Shown here in pieces: positions 38,566 through 47,543 of a stretch of 64,000 bases of DNA. The notes beneath the pieces were generated by a model. That model did not search any database and was not told the DNA's origin. It was given only the letters and a program-made list of their open reading frames with translations. Position 1 is the first letter of the stretch, and each line of letters begins with the position of its first letter. This DNA comes from Gammaproteobacteria bacterium. GTDB lineage: Bacteria; Pseudomonadota; Gammaproteobacteria; Eutrophobiales; Eutrophobiaceae. A program made the position numbers and the translations under genes. The DNA is taken from contig WLWS01000007.1 in NCBI GenBank assembly GCA_012103475.1, positions 1 through 64,000 of the forward strand. Direction: 5' to 3'.

Positions 38566-39039
38566 TCAGCCGATGTTGATGTCCGGAAGTTCCGGTGCTT
38601 CAAGGCTGAGAGCTTCGGATGGTGCCAGAACTACCGCCTTACCTGACGCGACGACTTTGTCCTTCTGGTTCTTACAAACAAATTCCAGACCAACAATGGG
38701 TTTATCTTCACGCACCGAAACCACTTCCAGCTCGACAGTGATTGTGTCGTCCACGAAAACCGGCGCGCTGAACTTGATATCCTGACTCAGGTAGATGGTG
38801 CCGGGTCCGGGTAGTTGCAAGCCTACCGCAGCACTGACCAGCCCGGCGGTGTACATGCCGTGTGCTATGCGTTGTCCAAACTGGGTTTCGCTGGCAAATT
38901 CTTCGTCCAGATGCACCGGATTAACATCACCGGACACTTTCGCAAACAGCTGAATATCACCAAAAGTGCAGGTTTTCGTGTAAGAAGTCCGATCACCAAC
39001 CTTAATCGTGCCTGCTGGTACGTTAGTTAGTATTGTCAT
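38566..39039 (-). CDS. phaJ: MaoC-like (R)-specific enoyl-CoA hydratase
   Basis: This 157-residue hot-dog-fold hydratase has the hydratase-2 motif FAKVSGDVNPVHLDEEFA with the catalytic Asp and His, followed by IAHGMYTAGLVSAAVG. PhaJ-type enzymes make (R)-3-hydroxyacyl-CoA from enoyl-CoA and can feed polyhydroxyalkanoate synthesis. It lies 40 bases downstream of phaB on the same strand, supporting a PHA or (R)-hydroxyacyl role; no phaC is in the window. The symbol is assigned by context. Confidence 0.82.
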   Translation of the reverse strand: MTILTNVPAGTIKVGDRTSYTKTCTFGDIQLFAKVSGDVNPVHLDEEFASETQFGQRIAHGMYTAGLVSAAVGLQLPGPGTIYLSQDIKFSAPVFVDDTITVELEVVSVREDKPIVGLEFVCKNQKDKVVASGKAVVLAPSEALSLEAPELPDINIG

Positions 39040-39079
39040 CAGTAGAGTCTCCGAATATCAGTATCAATAGTAGGTCATA

Positions 39080-39802
39080 TCAATACATGTGTTGGCCGCC
39101 GTTGATGCTCATCGTCGAACCTGTAACGAATCCGGCATCATCACCAATCAGAAAAAGTACGCCACGGGCAATTTCGCTCGCCTTTCCGAGACGACCAACA
39201 GGAATCCCGGCAATGATCTTTTCCAGTACATTTTCCGGTACAGCGCGAACCATATCTGTGTCGATGTAACCAGGAGCGATCGCGTTGACTGTTATGCCTT
39301 TTGCTGCTCCTTCCTGAGCAAGTGCCTTGGTAAAACCGTGAATACCGGATTTGGCCGCTGCATAGTTGACCTGACCGTATTGACCTGCCTGCCCATTTAC
39401 CGAGCCGATATTGACAATGCGACCGAAGTTTCGCTCGCGCATACCATCAATTACCACCCGCGCCATATTGAAACAGGAGGCCAGATTGGTCTGAATTACT
39501 GAATTCCACTGATCGTAGCTCATCCGGTGCATGGTGCCATCTCTGGTGATCCCCGCATTGTTGACCAGGATATCGACAGGACCTAGCTCATCTGTGATTT
39601 GTGCCGCTGCGGCCTCACAGGCATCGAAATCACTCACATTGAGTTTATAGACAGCGATGCCCGTTTTTTCATTAAATCGTTTGGCAGCCTCATCATTACC
39701 GGCATAAATTGCAGCTACTGTGTAGCCCGCGTCTTTCAGTCCGACTGAGATGGCCTCGCCGATACCCCGTGTGCCCCCTGTTACTATCGCAACCCTTCCC
39801 AT
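39080..39802 (-). CDS. phaB: Acetoacetyl-CoA reductase (SDR family)
   Basis: PhaB reduces acetoacetyl-CoA to (R)-3-hydroxybutyryl-CoA with NADPH. The 240 residues have the SDR cofactor motif VTGGTRGIGEAISVGL, DILVNNAGITRDGTMHRM, and the catalytic Ser-Tyr-Lys in NIGSVNGQAGQYGQVNYAAAKSG (first 20 are enough to see it). GFTKALAQEGAAKGITVNAI and a GGQHMY end match acetoacetyl-CoA reductases. The palindrome at 39897-39911 upstream may be its operator. Confidence 0.9.
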   Translation of the reverse strand: MGRVAIVTGGTRGIGEAISVGLKDAGYTVAAIYAGNDEAAKRFNEKTGIAVYKLNVSDFDACEAAAAQITDELGPVDILVNNAGITRDGTMHRMSYDQWNSVIQTNLASCFNMARVVIDGMRERNFGRIVNIGSVNGQAGQYGQVNYAAAKSGIHGFTKALAQEGAAKGITVNAIAPGYIDTDMVRAVPENVLEKIIAGIPVGRLGKASEIARGVLFLIGDDAGFVTGSTMSINGGQHMY

Positions 39803-39896
39803 AATAGTTTCCCCTAAAATTACTTGGCAAATTCGACTAAACAGTACTTAATTAATGTAGTGTAGTCCTAATGGCGCAGGAATATAACACCCGGAT

Positions 39897-39911
39897 TGTT
39901 GCAGCGCAACA
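39897..39911. promoter_or_regulatory. Palindrome upstream of phaB
   Basis: TGTTGCAGCGCAACA is a perfect inverted repeat (6-bp arms, 3-base centre) 95 bases upstream of the phaB start. Similar TGCA-rich palindromes are bound by PhaR-type PHA regulators in proteobacteria, so it may be a PHA-linked operator. The regulator itself is not in the window. Confidence 0.4.
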
Positions 39912-39957
39912 TAAGTATTTTTTATGCTCTTGAACTCAATTATTCAGTCAATAACGG

Positions 39958-40019
39958 TGTGATAAAAAAAGTTAAGTGCAAAGTGGGGAGACTTTGATTT
40001 TTTTCACGTTTTTATCACA
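39958..40019. repeat. Pair of 11-bp inverted repeats in the envelope-operon promoter
   Basis: TGTGATAAAAA (39958-39968) and TTTTTATCACA (40009-40019) are perfect reverse complements. Their centres are 51 bases apart, close to five helical turns. They could be two binding sites for one regulator with looping between them, or a long weak hairpin. The second arm lies just upstream of the candidate -10 boxes. Confidence 0.5.
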
Positions 40020-40126
40020 TTTTCCCCGCTAGATTGCTGCTAAAATCCTATACTCAAAGGAACAATAAGATAATTTTAGACTCGAAATAACAGGCACACA
40101 AGGGACACTCGCTCGCTAAATCAATA

Positions 40127-41467
40127 ATGACTAAAATTTACTATCAGATCATCGCCGCATTAGTTGTGTTACTAACGCCCTTGCCTGCAACTGTCGCCGA
40201 AGAAGTTGAGCAACAGGAGACAAGGCCTGTCGCCGACGACAAAGAAGCAATTGATAACACTGAAACCGCTGATACCATCATTGCTGAAGATGTAGATAGC
40301 GATTTGCTTCCCCTGCCAGTCTCTGACGAAATGCAGCTGACGCTCGACTATTACAATGAGCTTGTTCAGCAACTGGAGATATCAGGTGGCGTTTACGACA
40401 ATCAACTTTCTGAAGTACTCTCCGGCCTCGGAAATATATACCAGTCGCTTAATCGTCATAGTGATGCCGTTGAAATTTTCAAGCGGGCTTTACATATCAC
40501 CCGGGTCAATGAAGGCCTGCACGGCCTCGGACAGCTGGCACTGCTGGAAAAACTGATTGAAAGCAACAGTAAGCTCAAAAACTGGGCAGAGCTAAAAAAC
40601 AATTATCACAACCTGTACTGGATCAGTAAGCGTCACCATGGCGACAATAGCCCTAAATTACTCCCGGTTATCGACCGTATAGGCCGCTGGTATTTAAAAG
40701 CCTTCGAACTGGATCCGAATTCAGCTTCACTCTCACATTTACTCAACGCAGAAGATCTCTACAACAAATCAGTTGAGATTGTCGAACTGGAAGGTGACGA
40801 CAATGATATGAGATTGATCAATTCTCTCTACGGGATAGCACTTACTAATTATCAGATTGCCGCTCAGGTCAGCAGCTCAGAAGACCTCCGAGATATCCGT
40901 TCAGGCTTTCGAGATTCCAATCGAGCCCGACGTGCCCTGCAGTTGGAACAACTTCGCGCAGATTTCATGCTGCGAAGCTATATCAAGGGTCGCGATGCGA
41001 TGCAAAAGATTATCGATATTCATGCGAAAAACCCGAATCTGCCGGTGGACATGCAGGCAATGGCGATGACTCACCTTGGCGACTGGTTTCTGCTTTTCAA
41101 TAAAAGAAACAGCGCAGCTGAGACCTATAAAAAAGCCTACGCCTTGCTGGAACAGGACGGAATCGAGCAACAGAAAATCGACACACTATTCGGGCAACCC
41201 AGAACACTACCGGCAATCCGCCTGCCTGTTCACAAAGAAAAAGACCTGATCCCGGAGAACCCGCCTTATGTGGTAGCGTCCTTTGATGTCAGTCCCACCG
41301 GTAAAGCCAGCAACATACAAATTGTAGAATCCGTGCCGGAAGATAATGTATCGTATCTGCGTCGGGCAAAGAAATCGATTGCAGCGACGAAATTCCGGCC
41401 CAGATATGAAAACGGTGAACCGGTATTAACAACAGGGGTCAGTCTCCGCTATGTCTTTACTGAATAA
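40127..41467 (+). CDS. TPR protein with TonB-type C-terminal domain
   Basis: This 446-residue exported protein has a signal peptide (IIAALVVLLTPLPATVA, cleavage near residue 24), an acidic stretch, and TPR-like helical repeats (LSGLGNIYQSLNRHSDAVEIFKRAL and others) over about residues 70-350. Residues ~375-446 look like a TonB C-terminal domain (VVASFDVSPTGKASNIQIVE, AIAATKF-like KFRPRYENGEPV, SLRYVF). TonB-family ends contact outer-membrane partners or peptidoglycan. It opens the 13-gene operon, and TonB-like ends often work with ExbB/ExbD-type motors, which are encoded downstream. No standard TonB membrane anchor is visible. Confidence 0.8.
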   Translation: MTKIYYQIIAALVVLLTPLPATVAEEVEQQETRPVADDKEAIDNTETADTIIAEDVDSDLLPLPVSDEMQLTLDYYNELVQQLEISGGVYDNQLSEVLSGLGNIYQSLNRHSDAVEIFKRALHITRVNEGLHGLGQLALLEKLIESNSKLKNWAELKNNYHNLYWISKRHHGDNSPKLLPVIDRIGRWYLKAFELDPNSASLSHLLNAEDLYNKSVEIVELEGDDNDMRLINSLYGIALTNYQIAAQVSSSEDLRDIRSGFRDSNRARRALQLEQLRADFMLRSYIKGRDAMQKIIDIHAKNPNLPVDMQAMAMTHLGDWFLLFNKRNSAAETYKKAYALLEQDGIEQQKIDTLFGQPRTLPAIRLPVHKEKDLIPENPPYVVASFDVSPTGKASNIQIVESVPEDNVSYLRRAKKSIAATKFRPRYENGEPVLTTGVSLRYVFTE

Positions 41468-41485
41468 ACAGACGGATGAATTAGA

Positions 41486-42388
41486 ATGAAAACTTTTATT
41501 AGCACGCTACGTCAACTACTGGCTTACTGCCTGCTTGTGCTTACAGCAGCCTGTAATACCGTGCCCAGCAGCTCATCTTCCTCATCTTCCGGAAGCCCGC
41601 CTCCCGGTTCGAGTTCCTCTGGTTCATCATCTTCTTCCTCCTCATCATCAAGTAGCTCCGGAAGTGGTCAGTCCAGTTCTTCTTCACAGGGAGCCGGTGC
41701 AGGTCAGAGTTCATCTCAACAGGGAAGTCAGCCCGGGTCACAGACTGGTTCCGAGGCAGGTGCCGAAAGCGGACAAGCTCAAAGTAGTGGTGAGCAGTCA
41801 GGTGGAAATCAGGACGGAAAATCTGATGATGAAATTCTTGCTGATGCGCTGGGCGAATTTGAGAAAGGCCGAAACGCTGGCAATCAGGCTGCTGAAGAAG
41901 ATGGTCAGGGCTCAGGGGCTGGTCAGACCGCAGGCGCCAATGGAAGGACGACCGCAGGCACTGGAAGCGGCGGACAGAGCGCTATGACAGACGAAGAGAA
42001 AGCTCGAATTCTTGATGCTCAACTCAGTGGTAAGTTTGCCAAGTTTGATGATCTGATGCTCGGTGAACGAGACAAAATTTCCAAGAGTGATAATGAGTCC
42101 GGCAGTGGTGGTGGTTATGGTGGAAGTGGTGACGGCGACGGTGAAGGATACGATGACGATCCCCTGCAAACGGCAATGGCAGATCAACAGCCTTTACCTG
42201 CCCGCGGTTCCGGTTTTCCCGGAGACAAGATCCGCGATGACATTTCACCTGCTCCGGGTGATGTTGGTGACGGTCAGGACGACGATATTATCGCCCGTCA
42301 ATTGCGTGAAGCTGCACAAAAAGAAAAAGATCCGGAACTCAGAGCCAAGTTGTGGGATGAATACCGCAAATATAAGAAAGGCGCATAA
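41486..42388 (+). CDS. Poly-serine/glycine low-complexity lipoprotein
   Basis: This 300-residue predicted lipoprotein has a lipobox LTAAC (Cys23). Residues ~26-130 are almost only Ser, Gly, Gln and Pro, forming a flexible spacer. Two short ordered patches follow: DDEILADALGEFEKGRN and TDEEKARILDAQLSGKFAKFDDLML. A Gly/Asp-rich segment leads to a charged helical end (LREAAQKEKDPELRAKLWDEYRKYKK). I do not recognise a family. It lies 18 bases after the TPR gene and may be a lipid-anchored tether reaching through the periplasm; that is inference. Confidence 0.72.
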   Translation: MKTFISTLRQLLAYCLLVLTAACNTVPSSSSSSSSGSPPPGSSSSGSSSSSSSSSSSSGSGQSSSSSQGAGAGQSSSQQGSQPGSQTGSEAGAESGQAQSSGEQSGGNQDGKSDDEILADALGEFEKGRNAGNQAAEEDGQGSGAGQTAGANGRTTAGTGSGGQSAMTDEEKARILDAQLSGKFAKFDDLMLGERDKISKSDNESGSGGGYGGSGDGDGEGYDDDPLQTAMADQQPLPARGSGFPGDKIRDDISPAPGDVGDGQDDDIIARQLREAAQKEKDPELRAKLWDEYRKYKKGA

Positions 42389-42403
42389 GGAGCGAGAAAT
42401 TTC

Positions 42404-43594
42404 ATGATAAAACAACACTATCTATATTCATTATTACTGTTCATTCTGGTGACTACGGCTGGCTGTAACAGCACAACTGTCCGCTCCACCGAACGCGAAA
42501 AAATCGCGGCGCAGCCGGTACAGATCCCCGAAAACTTACTACTTGATGTGGGCATAGGTATTTTTAACCCCGGAGTTGATGCACTTAGCTCCGAGCCAGG
42601 TGTGTATCCAAAGATTCGAGAAGCTGAAGCTCGATTCATGCCCTACATTCTAATGGAAACTATGCAAAACAGCGGCAGTTGGGGCATCGTCCGGGTGATT
42701 CCTCAGCGACAAAGCGAAATGGATCTCTGGGTAAATGCAGAAATACTTCGTTCAGACGGCGAGAATCTGCATCTGCTGGTCAGAGTTCAGGATTCCTCAG
42801 GAAAAATCTGGTACACAAAGAAGTACACCGACAAAGCAAGTAAGTATTCTTATGACACCAGCCTGCCAAACCGGACCGAGCCTTTTCAGGCGCTCTATAA
42901 CCAGATATCCAATGATATGCTGCTGCACTATCAACAACTTGATGCAAACGAAATCGCCAGTATTCGCCTGATTACCGAACTCAAGTTTGCCAAGGCCTTT
43001 TCAGCTGAAGCTTTCAGTGAGCATCTGGGTATTGATAAAAAGGGACGATACTTTATTACCCGACTCCCCGCTGATGACGATCCGATTCTGCAGCGTGTAA
43101 AACAGATTCGTGAACGGGACTATATGTTTGTCGACACCTTGCAGGAGTACTATGCCTCTTTTGCGCGACAAATGCAGGAGCCTTATCTTGAATGGCGACG
43201 CGCTTATTACGAAGAAAATAAAGCCCTGCAGGAAGTAAAATCGCAATCGCGAAACCGAATCATCGGAGGTGCAATCGCCGTGCTGGCAGGAATATTGGCT
43301 CAGGGCGTCGATTCCAGAACCGCGCGGACAGCTGGTGCGGTTGGTATCGGAGCCGGCGCTACGGCTGTAATGAGTGGTCTTAACAAACGTGAAGAAGCCA
43401 AAGTACACGCAGAGGCGCTGGAGGAAATTTCAGCTTCAATGGATGCAGAAATGGAGCCGCACACAATGAAACTGGAAGATCGGACGGTTACATTGTCCGG
43501 CTCGGTCAATGAACAGTACGGTCAGTGGCGACAATTACTCAAGGACATCTATGAGGCTGAAACTGGTCAGATAGCGCCCTCACCTCAAAGCTGA
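42404..43594 (+). CDS. Large lipoprotein with a glycine-rich helical segment
   Basis: This 396-residue predicted lipoprotein has lipobox TAGC (Cys21). An N-terminal domain (LLLDVGIGIFNPGVDAL, YILMETMQNSGSWGIVRVIP) is followed by a helical region (YASFARQMQEPYLEWRRAYY), a small-residue hydrophobic stretch (IGGAIAVLAGILAQGV, GAVGIGAGATAVMSG) resembling a glycine zipper, and a charged C-terminus. No named family is recognised. It sits 15 bases after the poly-serine lipoprotein. The glycine-zipper segment could insert in a membrane or oligomerise. Confidence 0.72.
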   Translation: MIKQHYLYSLLLFILVTTAGCNSTTVRSTEREKIAAQPVQIPENLLLDVGIGIFNPGVDALSSEPGVYPKIREAEARFMPYILMETMQNSGSWGIVRVIPQRQSEMDLWVNAEILRSDGENLHLLVRVQDSSGKIWYTKKYTDKASKYSYDTSLPNRTEPFQALYNQISNDMLLHYQQLDANEIASIRLITELKFAKAFSAEAFSEHLGIDKKGRYFITRLPADDDPILQRVKQIRERDYMFVDTLQEYYASFARQMQEPYLEWRRAYYEENKALQEVKSQSRNRIIGGAIAVLAGILAQGVDSRTARTAGAVGIGAGATAVMSGLNKREEAKVHAEALEEISASMDAEMEPHTMKLEDRTVTLSGSVNEQYGQWRQLLKDIYEAETGQIAPSPQS

Positions 43595-43680
43595 TTAATT
43601 CAAGATAGAATTTGCCGTGATGAATCTAAGCGTTCATTACAGGGTTTTCCTTGTCCGGATACAACACAATAATAAAGAAA

Positions 43681-45237
43681 ATGACGCAAGATAAAACTGG
43701 CAACTCAGACGAAAATTTTACGTGTATCGAACCTGCATCGATAAGTTTGAGTGCAAACACAAGCGACACTCCTGCACCAGCGAAATTCTCAATGTTGAAA
43801 AACTCACCACTTATCTGGATGGGTCTGGGTGTTCTGCTCTGTGCTGCTCTGGTTGTGGTCTTTCTTCTACCCGGCTGGGTCAGTGACAACGCAATTCCGG
43901 ACGATGAGTTAACTGCATCAGTTGAACAGCCACCCGCTCCGGTAGTTTCCAAACCCAAAGCGAAAGAAAAAATATCACCCTGGGAAAAAGCTCAGGAATC
44001 TCAATTGCGCAAAGAAACACAGGAAGTTTTGTCGCAAATGCTTGAGTCACAGAAAGCTCTCGCCGACAGAGGTGCTCAACACTGGGCTGCTGAACAGTAC
44101 GATCAGGCAATGCAACTTGCCGTCACAGGTGACGACTATTATAACGAACGCAATTTTGTTGCTTCGAAAGTGGAATACGAAAAAGCCCTTGCCATTTTTT
44201 CTTCACTTGTAGAGGAAATGGATATGGTTTTTAAATCCACTATAGAACGGGGAAACCAGGCTCTTGCGGATGGTAATTCCATGCTGGCTAAAGAAGCTTT
44301 CGATCTTGCACTGGCAATTGATGCCATCGACAGGACAGCCATTAATGGTCGTGAGCGAGCAGACAAACTCGATGAAGTTCTGCAATTAATGGATCGTGCC
44401 GACAGTTTGCTGGAGAAGGGCTCGTTAGATGAAGCCCGGTTGATCTACCAGCAGGTAAGCGAACTTGATGAACATTTCGAAAAGGCGCGACAACAAATCG
44501 AACTTGCCGATAAGAAAATAATAGACAGGAAGTTTAATAATGTCATGTCTGAAGGATTTGCCGCACTGGAATCAAAACGTTACAGCAAGGCACGCGCTGC
44601 ATTTAATGATGCGCTGAAAATCAAGCCTCGTTCGGCTGAAGCGCGCACAGCTCTTGAACAAACCAGACATCAGTTAACCAGAGTCAATATCAACACCATT
44701 CTGGCGAGTGCGAGAGAATTAGAGAGCGAAGAACGCTGGCATGACGCTTTAGACAAATACAATGCTGCATTGAAAATTGACGGCAAACTCGCGGAAGCAC
44801 TGGATGGTAAAAAACAAAGCAGCTTGCGTAGTAAACTTCACGACAAACTGGAAAACCTCCTTAAACAACCTGCACGACTTTATGATGCAAAGGTTTATGA
44901 TGAGACGGTAGAATTCGAGAAAAAAATTCAAAAGTTATCCGCACCGGGACCCGTACTCAGAAAACAACTCGACTCACTTGCTCTGCTGCTCGACAAGGCC
45001 AATACCCCGGTTCAATTTACACTGCAGTCAGATAATCAAACCAAGGTCACACTGCGTAAAGTTGCCGAGCTAGGCACATTTGCAGAAAAATCCATGACCT
45101 TGAGACCGGGTAAGTATGTTGCCATCGGAATACGACAGGGCTATCGCGACGTACGCGTCGAATTTTTACTGGACCCTGACAAACCGCTTAGAACCATTGT
45201 TGTACAAGCAGCAGAAAAGATTGCGCTTGGCAGGTAA
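43681..45237 (+). CDS. Single-pass membrane TPR-repeat protein
   Basis: From the ATG at 43681 the protein has 518 residues; a TTG at 43651 would add ten. A cytoplasmic N-terminus of ~40 residues precedes one membrane helix (LIWMGLGVLLCAALVVVFLLPGW). The periplasmic part contains TPR-like and helical repeats (ERGNQALADGNSMLAKEAFDLALAID, GFAALESKRYSKARAAFNDALKI, WHDALDKYNAALKI). The C-terminal ~80 residues form a beta-rich, PEGA-like domain (MTLRPGKYVAIGIRQGYRDV). It is probably a scaffold in the envelope system, encoded 21 bases before the PEGA-FGE protein. Confidence 0.75.
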   Translation: MTQDKTGNSDENFTCIEPASISLSANTSDTPAPAKFSMLKNSPLIWMGLGVLLCAALVVVFLLPGWVSDNAIPDDELTASVEQPPAPVVSKPKAKEKISPWEKAQESQLRKETQEVLSQMLESQKALADRGAQHWAAEQYDQAMQLAVTGDDYYNERNFVASKVEYEKALAIFSSLVEEMDMVFKSTIERGNQALADGNSMLAKEAFDLALAIDAIDRTAINGRERADKLDEVLQLMDRADSLLEKGSLDEARLIYQQVSELDEHFEKARQQIELADKKIIDRKFNNVMSEGFAALESKRYSKARAAFNDALKIKPRSAEARTALEQTRHQLTRVNINTILASARELESEERWHDALDKYNAALKIDGKLAEALDGKKQSSLRSKLHDKLENLLKQPARLYDAKVYDETVEFEKKIQKLSAPGPVLRKQLDSLALLLDKANTPVQFTLQSDNQTKVTLRKVAELGTFAEKSMTLRPGKYVAIGIRQGYRDVRVEFLLDPDKPLRTIVVQAAEKIALGR

Positions 45238-45258
45238 TGAGACAGCTCAAGAGCCAGT

Positions 45259-47316
45259 ATGGATAATAAAGACAATAACGAAGCCATTAAGCCGCTTAAG
45301 TTTGAGCCTATTAGTGAAAACGCACCTCGAAAGAGCATTCAGGTGCGCAAAAAAACCGTCTTTGTTGGTATTAGTCTTTTTCTATGCCTGGCGGCGGCGA
45401 TTTTCCTGTTTACAGCAAGGGCCGTCTATGTCGAATCGACTCCTGCCAATGCCAATCTTGAAATAAGCGCCCTTTTGAAACTGAAGCTGGCTGACCGCTA
45501 TCTGCTTGTCAGTGGTGACTATCCTCTCTCTTTGAAAGCCGAAGGCTATTACGATCTTGAACAGACACTTACTGTCGACAAACAAGCGAGCCAACGATTT
45601 GCCTTCGAGATGCAGCGTCTTCCGGGTCATTTACAGGTCACTTCAGGTGTGGGCATAGATGCGAAAATTATGCTTGATGGTGAGCTTATGGGACGGACTC
45701 CTGCTTTAATCCGGGATATTCCGCCGGGTGAACATCAACTGGCCTTAGTCGCTGACCGATATTTTCCACTGCAAGAAACTATTGAGATAGAAGGTCTTGA
45801 TAAAGAACAGCGTTTTGAAGCGGTACTGACGCCGGCCTGGGCCGAAGTCACGCTCTCGTCAGAACCCTCTGGCGCGGATATTATTATCGATGAGGAAGTA
45901 CGCGGGCAAACTCCTTCTACAGTGGAAATCCTTGAAGGTAAACATGAAGTTCGGGTGAAACTGGCTGGTTATAAACCCTGGAAAGAAAAATTGAACGTCA
46001 TCGCTAACCAGCCTCTGGACTTTTCTTCAATTGAGCTCGAACTTGCTGACGCCACAATTTTTCTCGCCTCGGATCCGCCAAGAGCAAATGCAACTGTTGA
46101 TGGTGAATATAAAGGGCTGACCCCAATTGAACTGGCGATGACTCCGGGTAAAACGAGTACGGTAAAACTTTTTAAACAGGGCTACCAGTCCGCTAGTCGG
46201 AAAATACAAGTCGCATCCGGCGAAGAGAAAAGAGTATTGGTGAAGCTCAGCCCTGAACTGGTCGATGTCGAGTTTAATATCACGCCCAAAGATGCCCGCT
46301 TGTTGATCAACGGCAAGGCTCAGAGCAAGGCCAATCTGACACTTGAGTTAGCGGCAAAGAAACACAGAGTGGAAGTACGTAAAGAAGGTTATGTCACTTA
46401 TCAAACCAGCATCACTCCACATACCGGCATCGCGCAACAGGTGAATGTCAACCTGAAGACAGAACGGCAGGCACAAATTGAAAAAATAAAACCGGTATAC
46501 ACAACATCTGCAGGGCAGACGCTGAAACTGTTTTACCCGTCTTCCTTTACTATGGGCGCATCGCGTCGCGAACCTGGAAGGCGTGCTAATGAGACTCTAC
46601 GGAATATTGATCTGAAACGACCTTTTTATCTTGGTATTCATGAGGTCACCAATGCACAGTATCGCAAGTTTAAGAAGGAACATAATTCCGGTGTGATTCA
46701 GGGCAAAAGCCTGGACGGGGATAATCAACCGGTGACCAAGCTGAACTGGGAGCAAGCCGCAGCGTACTGCAACTGGTTGAGTGCAAGTGAATCGCTTACG
46801 CCTTTTTACACGACGACGAACAACAAGATCCGCGGAGTTAATCAGGCCGCAAACAGCTACCGACTACCCACTGAGGCAGAATGGGCCTGGGCAGCGCGCA
46901 AACAGGCAGACAACTCTTTGCTGAAGTTTCCCTGGGGGGGCAAAATGCCACCACCGGACAAAAGTGGAAATTACGCAGATAACTCTACTTCGGGTTTTCT
47001 GGGAAAAGTGTTGAATGGCTATAACGATGGCTATCTGGCCACTGCACCAGTCGGAAGTTTTTCAGCAAATGGTAAAGGCCTGTTTGACATGGGTGGTAAT
47101 GTGGCAGAATGGATCCATGATTATTACGATATTCAGCTGGGAAGCAATGGCAAAGCAGAACTCGATCCGCTTGGACCAGAAACAGGAAAATTTCATGTAA
47201 TCAGAGGTTCGAGCTGGGCACATGGAACGCTTACGGAATTACGACTGTCTTACAGAGACTATAATGCCAAAGAACGCGATGACGTAGGCTTTCGAATTGC
47301 GCGCTATCTGGAGTAA
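45259..47316 (+). CDS. PEGA-repeat protein with C-terminal formylglycine-generating-enzyme fold
   Basis: This 685-residue protein has a short cytoplasmic N-terminus and one membrane helix (VGISLFLCLAAAIFLFTA, ~35-53). About four to five PEGA-like repeats follow (PGHLQVTSGVGIDAKIMLDGE, SSEPSGADIIIDEEVRGQTP, SDPPRANATVDGEYKGLTP, and others). Residues ~425-685 are an FGE/SUMF1-like domain (FYLGIHEVTNAQYRKFKKE, YRLPTEAEWAWAARKQ, GLFDMGGNVAEWIHDYYD, HVIRGSSWAHG). The cysteines that FGE uses for catalysis are absent from the C-terminal region, so it is likely a binding module. It may link the motor to the cell wall or an outer partner. Confidence 0.88.
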   Translation: MDNKDNNEAIKPLKFEPISENAPRKSIQVRKKTVFVGISLFLCLAAAIFLFTARAVYVESTPANANLEISALLKLKLADRYLLVSGDYPLSLKAEGYYDLEQTLTVDKQASQRFAFEMQRLPGHLQVTSGVGIDAKIMLDGELMGRTPALIRDIPPGEHQLALVADRYFPLQETIEIEGLDKEQRFEAVLTPAWAEVTLSSEPSGADIIIDEEVRGQTPSTVEILEGKHEVRVKLAGYKPWKEKLNVIANQPLDFSSIELELADATIFLASDPPRANATVDGEYKGLTPIELAMTPGKTSTVKLFKQGYQSASRKIQVASGEEKRVLVKLSPELVDVEFNITPKDARLLINGKAQSKANLTLELAAKKHRVEVRKEGYVTYQTSITPHTGIAQQVNVNLKTERQAQIEKIKPVYTTSAGQTLKLFYPSSFTMGASRREPGRRANETLRNIDLKRPFYLGIHEVTNAQYRKFKKEHNSGVIQGKSLDGDNQPVTKLNWEQAAAYCNWLSASESLTPFYTTTNNKIRGVNQAANSYRLPTEAEWAWAARKQADNSLLKFPWGGKMPPPDKSGNYADNSTSGFLGKVLNGYNDGYLATAPVGSFSANGKGLFDMGGNVAEWIHDYYDIQLGSNGKAELDPLGPETGKFHVIRGSSWAHGTLTELRLSYRDYNAKERDDVGFRIARYLE

Positions 47317-47319
47317 AAC

Positions 47320-47535
47320 ATGCGTACCCTGATATTTATTTTTCTGACATTCAGCCATGGCCTGACTCTGGCACAAGAAGAATCTGCAGGTGACAATGCG
47401 GATGAAGTTGTAAATAAAACAGAGCAAAGTGCTGAAACGAAGGAACAGAAGACTGAGTTTGAAACTCCGGATTCTTTTGAAGCCAGTGAAAGACTCTCTG
47501 AAGATGTGCCAGCTCCATTTCCCGTAGATATATAA
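47320..47535 (+). CDS. Small secreted acidic protein
   Basis: This 71-residue protein starts 3 bases after the PEGA-FGE stop. It has a signal peptide (MRTLIFIFLTFSHGLTLAQ) and a short acidic mature part rich in Glu, Thr and Ser with no recognisable fold. Its tight position between two system genes argues that it is real. No function can be assigned. Confidence 0.55.
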   Translation: MRTLIFIFLTFSHGLTLAQEESAGDNADEVVNKTEQSAETKEQKTEFETPDSFEASERLSEDVPAPFPVDI

Positions 47536-47543
47536 AAATCACT

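Larger units (their letters stand above)
39803..40126. other. 324-base intergenic region with two inverted repeats
   Basis: This divergent region separates phaB (minus) from the 13-gene envelope operon (plus). No ORF or RNA gene was recognised. It holds the 15-bp palindrome at 39897-39911 near phaB and a pair of perfect 11-bp inverted repeats (39958-39968 and 40009-40019). TAAAAT (40041-40046) and TATACT (40049-40054) are possible -10 boxes for the plus-strand operon, but no good -35 was found. Confidence 0.7.

Noticed and set aside
39958-40019. CRP site reading TGTGA...TCACA
   Set aside because: The half-sites are 51 bases apart, far from the six-base spacing of a CRP site.
41570-41760. CRISPR-like or other array repeats
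   Set aside because: The repeats are short serine codon runs in a coding frame, without regular spacers.
41500-42250. Alternative-frame ORFs over the Ser/Gly-rich lipoprotein gene
   Set aside because: Low-complexity codons leave all frames open. Only the lipoprotein frame has a signal sequence and lipobox.
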